Assembly: GCA_032719365.1 (NCBI GenBank)
Contig: CM064875.1
Span: 30,712,693-30,776,692, forward strand
DNA length: 64,000 nt
Origin: Prinsepia uniflora
Lineage: Eukaryota; Streptophyta; Magnoliopsida; Rosales; Rosaceae
Direction of reading: 5' to 3'
Shown: positions 55,286-64,000 of the stretch, piece after piece
Numbering within the stretch: the first letter of the stretch is position 1
How the letters are laid out: every line of letters starts with the position of its first letter
Program-made: the position numbers and the translations under genes
Notes under the pieces: model-generated
What the model was told of the DNA's origin: nothing
Database searches by the model: none
The model's input: the letters and a program-made list of their open reading frames with translations, nothing else

Positions 55286-56565
55286 ACGCGTAATACGGAT
55301 GTGATTGTGTGATTGATTGTACACTTGAGTCGTGCAATTTTATGTTAATTTTGATTTCTTTGCGTACTAGTAATGAGTACGGGTTTTGATCTTGATGATT
55401 GATTTGGGTGCTTTTCACATGTGTTTTGCTTGAGAGCTGGGATTTGATGATATTCGTGTGATTTGGCTGGAATGTCGGTGATTCATATGTTTTACTCTAT
55501 GCATGCATGGTTTGATAACTAAAGGGGGGAAATAGTCTATTTTGAAATATGTTTTCAAAGGATACTATTTTTGTCCATTCACACCTTTTCTGTTTTGATG
55601 ACCCTCCAGGCCGTGGCACGACGTTAGAGGCTGATCGAGAGGCGGAGGCATGAGCAGAAATCAGTGCAGTTATCCCTTGTCTGACATGTGCTGAGGGGTA
55701 GTTTTGGAACTTCAGTTAACTTGTCAGACGGGAGCAGGACCGGGCGCGGTGATAAAAGTCCAGTTGGGACGGGTCCTGTCACTTTTGGGCTTGAAACCGT
55801 GGCTTGAGATTGCCGGAGTGGTGAGCACGCGATGGAGGAAGGATGACCGGTTCATGAATCAATCAAGGAGGTATGATCTTGGCTTGTTTTCGTGATTTTG
55901 AAATCATAGATTGATAGAATAAGACTAGACGAGGCTAATGGAAGAAAAAGGGTTAAAATCGGACTAAAATTGGACAAGTTATGGTGTTGAACCGTGAACA
56001 CCAGTTCAGTTGGACCGGGCCAGTCTGAATTGGTCTGGACCGAGTCTGCGAAAGGTAGATGATGACAATGTAGCAGGCGCGTGGCTTTCACGCGCAGCCC
56101 TTTTGGGCGGCGCGTGGGGGCACATGGCACAGTGTTTGGGGAAGTGTTCAACATATGAATTTATGTATTCGATGTAATGAACATTTTGGGGCTGGTTTCG
56201 TGTCGATTGTACATCGTCTCGATATAGTTTGAGATGTCTGAAGGCTTAGAATCGAGTTTAAAAATAGTTAAAAATTCGGAAAAATTACGGGACTTCAATG
56301 AGAGGTTAATGGGGTAGTTAGTAACCCTCTAGTATGATTTGGACAGGTTTGGGAGTCCCGATGACGGTGATTAGCTCGAGAAGGCTTATCGCACGCAAAT
56401 CGAGGGGGCAATGTAGGACGATCTATGAGTGGACCTTGATTTCTAAACTATGATGCATGCATAAATGTTTTATATGCTTTATATATATGATTTCTATCAT
56501 GATGATTATGGATTGGTGATTTACATGATTACACGTATTTCGAGGTGATTCACGTATTTGCACGT

Positions 56566-57036
56566 TGTTGAAGCGTTAAATGTTCCAACTGTCGATTACT
56601 TGCCGTCCAATCACCAAGTGACGCGTGTTCTTCCTCGTAACCTGTCAACTTAAGTGAATCACGGGCACCGGTGTGGTGCCAGCCTAAGGTTCTCCGACGG
56701 TCTAGTCAGTAACTTTGTTCGTAAGAGGAAACGGTAAATGGTAAGTTCGGTAGAGTAATAGTGAATAGGAAATATTAGTTACCATTATTGGGAAATATGT
56801 ACCCCTTATGTATGGGTAGGTAGGATGTTCAATTCCCATAGTTTCGATGTGGGACAAACACTCCTCGATTTGCGTGCAAACACGTGTTACGCAGATCGAG
56901 GGTGGATAGTCTTCCACGTGGCATCCCGCATTGAGCCCGGTGTTGGGGCTATGTAAGTACAGTGGTTTTGGGCCTTGGACCGAATCTGGGCTTTAAGTAT
57001 ACGGCCTAGTGGGTCTGGTCAGATATGGTGTCAACA
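56566..57036 (+). repeat. 5' LTR of Tat-like element
   Basis: TG...CA ends and abrupt breakage of the host LTR on its left support this. Just inside is GAAGTCCCCCAAATCC; I cannot assign a primer tRNA. Confidence 0.6.
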
Positions 57037-57623
57037 GAAGTCCCCCAAATCCTTGACTAAAGTGGAATTTCTCGGTCGGGGGCTTGTCCCATTCTCCCAG
57101 ACCCTGGTGGGAAGTATACTGATACTCCCCCAAGTCCCCTGGTGGGAGAGTCCATCGAGACAGTCTCGGTCACCGCGAAGAAGTGCAAGGTGGTCGGTCT
57201 TTCGAGATGGCGTCTCGGCGGAGCCGATGTGGTCGGTCAAGTTTTGTATGGGCGGTCGGTGGTGGTACCATGGTCGGTGATGAGGGCCAGGCCTTAGTTG
57301 TCTTGGTAAGAGAAGAGTATCTCTCTCAGCGTGGAGTTATCCTAGGTTGGTGGCGAGGTCCAGCGCATGCGGAGAGTTGGGGGCATCGAGCGGTGTACGG
57401 GGCTCGGTGAGGAGCGCGGGAAGGTCGGTGGTGCGTACGGTGGCTGTGATTTCAAACCAACAATCCTCCATGAAAAAACACGGTAAGCATTCTTTAAGTC
57501 TAGTTTTTCGATTAAAGTAGGAGTTTGTGAAGAACTTGACATGAACTTGGTGAAGTTTGTGGTCAGATCGTCGTAGGTCCGAGTCGATCTTCTAAGTTTT
57601 CTTTTTTTTTTCTTTTTTTGTAG
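57037..57623 (+). other. 5' leader with candidate intron
   Basis: Ends in a long pyrimidine run and TTGTAG immediately before the ATG at 57624; a donor-like ACGGTAAGC lies near 57480. Suggests a leader intron of about 140 nt. No protein otherwise supported. Confidence 0.45.
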
Positions 57624-58412
57624 ATGTCCGTCGATAGTGACTCGGTATCTGAGGGTAAGTGCTACGACTCACAGGGCGGTGAGTCGTCAGGTAGTAGTGT
57701 GCAGGTTCTCATTCCCATCTCCAGGAGTGAGGACGAGGCTCACTCGGCCGAGGCACACAATAGGGCACACTCGGTGCACAGTACGGCTGAGTCATCAGGG
57801 AGAAAAATGGAGACTTGTGCAGAGGTTGAGCCGACCGATAGGTCGGGCAGTGGCAACCTCTTGGTGGACGCCGAGATAATAGTCAAGGTGGGTGTTCACC
57901 AAGCGTTGAAGCTAACCCACGTCCGCGACAAAGGCGCAGTGCGGTTGAACAAGAGGAAACCGACCAGTAATGAGTCGGTCTTGGATGCCGTTCTGATTGA
58001 ACGAGCCACCTTCATTGTTGACGAAATGGTAAACAAGAAGACAGAGAAGAGCTTGATGAAGATGAGGATAGAGTTCAGTGTTCTTGAATCGGTGACGATG
58101 AGGCGGTCGAAAAGAGAGGAGAGACCGAGTAACCCTCTGGCCGGTATGGCGTTGTTCTATACCGAGTGGTCTGCTCAATCCAAACGTTTGGATCGTGCTC
58201 TGCTCCCTCTACACTGCCTTCCGTTGGGCCGAGCAGCCGGAGCCGACCTATGCCCAGCTCATGTACCTGTATGAGTTTAGGTTTCACCAACAGAGCACCG
58301 GGTGGGTCTTTGTGCGTCATCGCAAGAAAAGCAAACGGGGGGAGTTCATCCTGGACATACCAACCTCCCAGAAGTCGTACAAGACTAAGTTCTGCCTGGT
58401 CGGTGGTAACTA
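57624..58412 (+). pseudogene. Tat-type gag-like ORF, frameshifted
   Basis: The first frame gives MSVDSDSVSEGK... rich in Ser and acidic residues, like N-termini of plant gypsy-type transposase/gag-like proteins. Near 58150-58200 the sensible reading moves to the frame containing TAFRWAEQPEPTYAQLMYLY and STGWVFVRHRKKS, then IPTSQKSYKTKFCLVGGN and a stop at about 58411. That block resembles the putative plant gypsy-type transposon domain (Pfam Transposase_28-like). The family call is from memory of domain style, not a search. Not functional as it stands. Confidence 0.5.
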
Positions 58413-58981
58413 GGAAGGGACACCGAAGGACCCCCGATACCATCCAAATTTCAAACTCAAGGTGGATAGTTGTAGCATAGGCCGACCATTTCATGTAATT
58501 GTTTTGTTGTTTTGATTTTGTATGCTTAAAGTATGGTGATAATGGTTGACCAGTTGCTCGGTGTGCAAGTTTGTTCCCCGAAGAAGAGATCTTTGCGGAA
58601 GAGAATTCCATTGTTCACCGAGAGAGAGAGATTTTGGACGACCCGAATCGGAACCAACGCATCCTTTGGTTGCCTGGATTTCAGTACAAAGTCAGCCTAA
58701 TCGACACCGACGAGGGTAAGTGTTTTTTGTGTTGATTTTTTTTTATAGGATGACCAATCTCTCGGTGTTTCAGTTCCCCATCATCTCAGTAGCTAGATTT
58801 TGAAAAACTGCGAAGAGTTGGGGATGAAGGCCGACAAAACCTCCCAGGAGTCCGCCTCACTGTCAAAGGCTGCCAAGCGCCTTGAGCTCCTCCTTAAGAG
58901 GAAGAAAGACCAAGCCGACAAAGAGCAGCATGAGCAGACCGCCCGTTCAAAGCAGGGCTAGTCCTCAAAGTCGAGGCTGCC
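58413..58981 (+). pseudogene. Further exon-like pieces of the same ORF
   Basis: PNRNQRILWLPGFQYKVSLI with TDEGK ends at a donor-like GAGGGTAAGTG (about 58714). After a T-rich interval and TTTCAG a piece reads LSKAAKRLELLLKRKKDQAD, a basic coiled-coil-like stretch with a stop near 58962. Broken by the solo LTR that follows. Confidence 0.4.
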
Positions 58982-61877
58982 TGTCAGGACCCACCCCGGT
59001 TTCACCCCGAAAACCGAGGTAAATCCTACTGCCGTCTGACACCCCGACACAACACCAACGTAAACTACTAAACTACACAGTCAGACACAGGAGAAACTTT
59101 AACATCTTGAAGTCAAGTTTTACAGAGCATAGTTCTAAATACAAAAGAAAGAAAACCGGTAAACTAGATACACGCACACGGAAAAATTAAAACACTCCGG
59201 GGTCGTTCTCGTAACTTCTATGCCTCAGACGCTGCCTCGACGCCGAAACCCCACTCTAGCTCCACGACCTGGAGGGCAATTTAAAACCAGAAAAGTGTGA
59301 GTGGACCATAAATAAAAGAAAAGTTTCCAAAACCATTTTATAAGAAAACCGGGTTTAGCGCTCCGTTTTGAATCACATGCATAACCCAGTTATAACAAAC
59401 AATTATAAATCACATGACGATCATCATAAAAACATTTGCAGAATCATTATAAAAACAGTTATGGAAATCATGTCACAAACATCATAACATCCGTATCAGA
59501 AAACATAAGTACCAAGCCATAACTATCTGATCAAACCTGCTGGATCTATCCGAGTCTTTAAATTCCCGAGTCTTTAAACTCAATCCAGGCCTCAATAATA
59601 TCCGAGTCTTTAAACCCCCGAGTCTTTAAACTCAACAGGCCTACGGGGGAAATATCAATATATCCGAGTCTTTAAACTCCCGAGTCTTTAAACTCAATCC
59701 GGGCCCATCCCCCGTCAAATATAATCCGGGTCTTTAAACCCAATATCCAGATCCAGAAAATCCAATCCAAAACCATTTGAAAACCATTTCAAAATCCATA
59801 TCCAAACCCGAATCCGAAATCACCGGTCCGAAGCCCTTCCGGCATCCAGAACCGTCATTCCGAACCCAAATCCGGAAATCCACTTTTCCAACTTTAAAAC
59901 CAAATTCCGATTTCCGAAATCCGATTCTAAAACTGAAAACCTTAATCACCAAAATCACGTCTCAAAATCCATTTATAAGCATTCAAAACCAGTTATGAGT
60001 TGAAAACCCCAAAACCCTGGCATTATACTCAGAAATCGACATTCCTCGTAAAACGTGCCAATTACGTTATTTCTCGAAAACCATGCTATTATGTAAAACT
60101 AACATCACATATTCAACAATCATGAAATCACATATAAAAACATAAAACAAGTAATTAAAAGCAGTTATGCATGCTCGAGTTTAGAGAAAGGGTCCACTCA
60201 CAGTACCGAGCCCTCAATCGTGTCCCGAACGTCCCGTACGTTCCTCAGCATCCTCGGTAAATCCCGATCCTGTCAACAATCACCTAAGTACGTTACTAAC
60301 ACATCTATGAAGGTCCACCTAATTTTCCCCAAAAATCCCCGGGTCCTAAACGTAACGAACTGGAACCCTCAACCTTCGACCTCGCGGAACTAGCTTTAAA
60401 CGACGTCCGAACAACCCGAAACCGATTCCAATAGACTCGTCACAACACCTAGACCAAAAACCATGTTGACCGTTTTCCCAACCGCCGTTGTACGCGGCCC
60501 CACGCACCGCCCAAAGTGGCTGCACGTGGGCCTCACGCGCCTGCACACAGGGTACTGTTCACCGTCGTCTACCTTGGGCGAACCGGTCTGAACCGGCGTT
60601 CCCGGTTCTCCGCGGTCCCGTCTCCGTTTCCTTTCCTTTCTTCACCATCTTCATCGTCCAGTCCTCATCAATCCAGTCCCCTCACTCAAACACCTCGACA
60701 CAGCGCCTAAGTCGTCGACTCAAGCTCGAACAAAAACCCGAACCAGTCCCCTTTTTTCCCTTCCAGCTAACCAAGTCTTCCCCCGTCACGGTGTCGACCT
60801 TAAACCAATCCTAGGACCTTCCCAAATCTCACCCAACTCACCAAAACCGTCGACTCACACCCAAAACCCACGACTATTGGTTTGAAGCAAAACGGAAAAA
60901 CATAGTATTTAAACAGGAACGAGGAATTACCTGTGCTCCGGTTGCCGCCGTGAGCTCCGCTGGGGCTAGTCGACTCTTCTCAATCCTCACAACACCACCA
61001 CGGGTCCAATTTTATGATGGGAGTACCACACCGCAGCACCACCACCCAACACCTTATCTGTTTCCCGGAAACTCAACCCCTCACACTCACAAGATTCCTC
61101 ACACGAGTTGCCCTCACCACTCACTCATTATCTCTCACTCGATCTCCAGTCTCTCATCCACTCACCAGAATACACAAACACTCCCTTCACTTGATCGATT
61201 TTCTCTCCAACTCACCCTCTGTTTCTCTTGTTCGAATACACACACACGGGCACAAATTAAACGCACACCGTGCCCGGCCTAGAACCCACTACACACACTG
61301 CACGTGTCACCAATCTCATGGTCCCTTTCCAAAAATATCCCCATCTCACTGTACACTTGTCCTGATCTGGGTGCACAAGGCCCAAACAACCAAAAGACCA
61401 AAATGCCCTTTTAGAACCTAAAATTACGATTTTACCCTTACCGTTTTAGACCCGTAACTTGCCTGTCCTAAGTCCGATGAACATGTGCCGCCTGTCATCG
61501 AACTCAAGACGACAAGATCTACCTAACGGTCCTAGGTCAACGTGTAAAAACCCAATCGTACGAAAAGTCAACTCTTCCCCCTATTTTATCCAAATTACGA
61601 AAGTGTCCTCAACCTTTTGAACAGCATAACTTCCTCCTCGGATGTCGGAATCGGGCGTGCCACCTGTCTACGAATTTGTGACGTCCTAAACTACGTCACA
61701 GTCATCGGTCAAAGTCCACTTGAATGCCCAAACTCAAAGTCTACATTTTTCCCGAACTAGAGGCAAAATCGTCATTCTACGCTAACGACCCTATCGAGAC
61801 CAACTAACCACCGATTAAGCTCACTAATCCTTCACTAATCACCGTCTTAACCTTAATTCCCAGGACGGGTCGTTACA
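58982..61877 (-). mobile_element. Solo LTR, TSD CTGCC/CTACC
   Basis: 2896 bp, TGTCAGGACCCACCCC to GACGGGTCGTTACA on the plus strand. Flanks CTGCC (58977-58981) and CTACC (61878-61882) differ at one base. Coding-strand candidate introns 60270-60930 (CAGGTAATT to TTGACAG) and 59269-60201 (GTGAGTGGACC to CCCTCCAG). GAGTCTTTAAACTC repeats at 59550-59735, one of them mixed (GAG...CCC). Confidence 0.85.
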
Positions 61878-62710
61878 CTACCAACTCCTCCAACTCGGTC
61901 TCCCAAGAGAAAGCAGAGCACCATTGAGGGAGACTGAGTGCTTTCCCCTGACCCCATGCGGAAGAAGGCAAGAAAAGAGGCCGAGACAATCCTATCGGCG
62001 CAGGAGAAGATTGGGGGCAAGAAGATCATGCCGGCCCCAGAGTTCAGCCTTCTGCTCCCCCCCCCCCCCCCCCCCTCAGTTGGATGTAAGGATCCTGGAG
62101 ATGCTAGAGAGGAGGGGGGACGTGAAACTTGGTGTGTTCACCGAGGGAGAGGCCGTCGGCGAGGGGACCAGTGTCTAGGCCACCCTCTGTTGCCAGAGGT
62201 AGATGGTGTCGTTGCTCAACGGAGTCTGTTAGGGGGCCTCCACTCCCTTAGAAGAGTTAGCCGATGTTCAATGTTGGTTGGCCGACCAAAAGATGGAGAA
62301 GGCCCTACTGCTGCTGAGCAATGTAAGTGTGGGTTTTCTTATTTTACAAGTGTTATATGTAGGCCGAGTTGAGTAAGTACTAATTTTTGTCATGTGCAGG
62401 CTCTCGGTGAAGTCTACCTCCAGTTTGGGAATGCTCAGAGGAGGGTGTCAGTCGCGAGGAGAGAAAAAGACCAGCTGAGGAAGAAGCAGAAGGAGCTCAC
62501 TCTTAAGCTTCAAGAGGCCGAGAGGGCTATAAAGCAAGCGGCCGACCTCACCCTTTAGTTGGAAGCCGAAAGGTGGAAGACTCAGGAGGCCCTAGCCTCC
62601 AGGGATCAGGTGAAGGCCGAGCTGGAGGCCAAGGAGAAGGATCGGCTGCGACATTAGAAAGAGCTGTGCCGGGTGAAGGCGGCTAGGGAGGCCGACATTA
62701 GAAAGAGTTG
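61878..62710 (+). pseudogene. Coiled-coil ORF remnant of Tat-like element
   Basis: A Lys/Glu-rich piece starts near 61938 (DPMRKKARKEAETILSAQEK), runs through a C homopolymer at about 62058-62077 that shifts frame, and continues as QLDVRILEMLERRGDVKLGV. A candidate intron runs from ATGTAAGTG near 62323 to TGTGCAG at 62400, followed by VSVARREKDQLRKKQKELTL and more heptad-like sequence with stops near 62556 and 62655. A 44-bp tandem duplication of ACATTAGAAAGAG lies at 62651/62695. Confidence 0.45.
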
Positions 62711-62715
62711 TGCTG

Positions 62716-64000
62716 GTCGGACATATCCCAAATCCACCAACTCCTCCAATTGAGTTTTGAGTTCTCGTAACTCGGCCGGCGCCATCTGGTATGGTGCCTG
62801 GGATATAGGTCTGGTACTGGGGAGTAGTTCAATTGTAAACTCGATCTCCCACGGTGGTGGTAATCTAGGTAAGTCTTCCGGGAACACATCCGGAAACTCA
62901 CGTACCACTGGTATCTCGTCGATACTCGGCGTATCAACCTGCTCCGACACGACATGCGCCAGGTAACCCTAGCATCCCTTCCGTAGAAGTTTGGTAGCAG
63001 TAAGTGAAGAAATCACTTCAGGAGGCAAACCATCACGCTCCCCCTGAAAGATAACCTCCGGCAAACCCGGACTTCGTAGAATCACTTGCCTACTACAACA
63101 ATCGATGAACGACCCATGCTCCGATAGCCAATCCATCCCTAAAATTACATCGAAGTCGTGGATATCCAGAATGATCAAGCTCGCTGGTAAATCCACATCC
63201 TCAATTCTCACCGGGCACCTCCGAATCACCTGATTGACAAGGTACACGATGCCTATCGGGGTGCCAACACCCATCTCGCAATCTAAGGCTGATACCACAC
63301 AATCAAGCATACCAGCACAACTCCTCGAAATAAAAGAATGTGTAGCCCCCGCATCCATCAATACACATACAAGAAGGTTTGAGATATGTAGTGTACCTGT
63401 AACCACGCCTGGGGCTGTCCTCGCCTGCTGCTGGATCATCGCAAACACATGAGCCCTAGGCCCTCCATTCCGTCCGCACCAACGCGCGCCACGCCCAGCA
63501 CCACGGTCACCTCCCTGACCTCGACCTCTGTTAGTGTGGGAAGCCGTGCTCTGCACCACACTAGAGCCCCCAGCGACGTTGCTCCTGGACAACAGCGGAC
63601 AATCACGGGCATAGTGGCCGTCTTCCCCGCAAGAAAAATAGCTCACTAGCCTCGGCCTGTCTGAATGCCCACCAGAAGCACCGCTCCAAGATGAACGCTG
63701 TCCAGAGTTGAATCCTGATCCTGTTTTCTGAGAGCCCCCACGTCGACCCGACCAGCCACGACCCTTAAAAAATGAGGGTGCTCCTCTGTAGCCTCCTCCC
63801 TTAGTGTTCTTCTGGCCCGTCGGTCCAAGTGGTGGACGATCCCGACGTCGCCCCTCGCTAGAAGGCTGTCGTGTTTAGTGTGTCGCCAGACAGGCCTCGA
63901 CAAGCACCGCCGCGTCGACCATGTCCCTCAGAGAAGCATGACTGGCAGCAGTCACACCTGCCCAAACCTCCCCTCGGAGTCCGAGTTCAAACCTATGGCA
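62716..64000 (-). pseudogene. gag-pol: Truncated Tekay gag-pol fragment
   Basis: Homologous to the intact polyprotein from mid-gag to the start of reverse transcriptase; it ends at DLGYVRP where the other copies continue into PWGAPVLFVKKK. Includes a damaged knuckle YFSCGEDGHYARDC (first Cys replaced), protease VLMDAGATHSFISRSC, and REFPDVFPEDLP. Stops: TAA near 63880 after CLATH and TAG near 62966 (intact element has CAG). The 5' end and LTR lie beyond the window. It abuts the Tat-like element at about 62715 without visible target duplication. Confidence 0.85.

Larger units (their letters stand above)
49950..55781 (+). mobile_element. Solo LTR, TSD CTTTT, interrupted
   Basis: Starts TGTGATGCCCCGG and ends GGGACGGGTCCTGTCA, flanked by CTTTT at 49945-49949 and 55782-55786. 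Host parts 49950-50167 and 53463-55781. Candidate introns 53940-54536 (GAGGTAAGA to TTGCACAG) and 54611-55609 (GTGAGTGGAC to ACCCTCCAG). A 22-31 bp tandem repeat lies at 55020-55285. Confidence 0.88.
48975..56565 (+). mobile_element. Tekay-type LTR, interrupted twice
   Basis: Starts TGTAACAACCCATCCC after ACTAA. Host parts 48975-49949 and 55787-56565; cut again at 56566, with the right end not visible. Palindrome with one mismatch at 49303-49326, donor-like GAGGTAAGA at 49839, acceptor-like TTGGACAG ending 56346. The second donor position reads ATGAGTGG (56425), so the GT is lost in this copy. Confidence 0.75.
56566..62715 (+). mobile_element. Tat-like element, 5' part, decayed
   Basis: A 471-bp LTR (56566-57036) begins TGTTGAAGCG and ends GGTGTCAACA, with matching inverted ends TGTTGA/TCAACA. 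The interior runs rightward with split ORFs, intron-like junctions and coiled-coil segments, is interrupted by a solo LTR at 58982-61877, and ends where a Tekay fragment abuts at about 62715. No pol is seen. The 3' LTR is not in the window. Confidence 0.6.

Noticed and set aside
62058..62077. Long C homopolymer as a biological signal
   Set aside because: Runs of this length are prone to sequencing and assembly error; noted only because it breaks the reading frame.
63646..63903. 85-codon minus-strand ORF (MSRPVWRHTKHDS...)
   Set aside because: Off-frame shadow of gag; the same shadow exists at 19097-19444 in the intact element, where the true frame is known.

Overview
This window is plant nuclear heterochromatin made almost entirely of nested LTR retrotransposons. 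I see no ordinary single-copy host gene, no cellular rRNA or tRNA gene, and nothing prokaryotic. The plant origin rests on Ty3/gypsy chromovirus (Tekay/Del-type) Gag-Pol, Tat-type and Athila-type gag remnants, primer sites for tRNA-iMet and tRNA-Asp, and two Cassandra TRIM elements carrying 5S-rRNA-like sequence. A flowering plant is likely; I cannot name the species.

Layout. 1-1161: tail of a long plus-strand Tekay-type LTR. 1162-2057: a rearranged Cassandra. 2058-2247 plus 9694-10768: non-coding 3' part of an older element, split by a minus-strand Tat-like, gag-only element (2248-9688, TSD GGGTT) that carries two tandem arrays. 10769-12673: two copies of one LTR head facing each other. 12678-22960: the only complete element, a minus-strand Tekay chromovirus with near-identical 2.86-kb LTRs and an open 1477-codon gag-pol. 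22965-31153: 3' end of another plus-strand Tekay element; its LTR holds one solo LTR, which holds a second. 31154-33940: Athila-like LTR remnant, primer site and broken gag. 33941-47887: a second Cassandra split by a plus-strand solo LTR (34230-47766), itself split by a solo LTR and a truncated element with the same insertion-site flank (36419-46806). 47888-56565: four plus-strand LTRs nested in one another. 56566-62715: Tat-like element with intron-bearing ORF remnants, split by another solo LTR (58982-61877). 62716-64000: truncated, mutated Tekay gag-pol, minus strand.

How it works together. Elements have repeatedly inserted into one another, and most then collapsed to solo LTRs that still show 5-bp target duplications. 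Only the 12678-22960 element looks potentially autonomous. The most interesting signal is inside the long LTRs. Diverged copies in both orientations share two intron-like intervals, in order: a GTAAG-type donor, an acceptor ending CAG, a short exon-like block of about 60-80 nt, a GTGAGTGGAC donor, a hairpin-rich interval, a CTCAC branch-like motif, and an acceptor CCTCCAG followed by GTCGTGG. I read this as a possible spliced leader encoded inside the LTR. RNA evidence is needed to confirm it.
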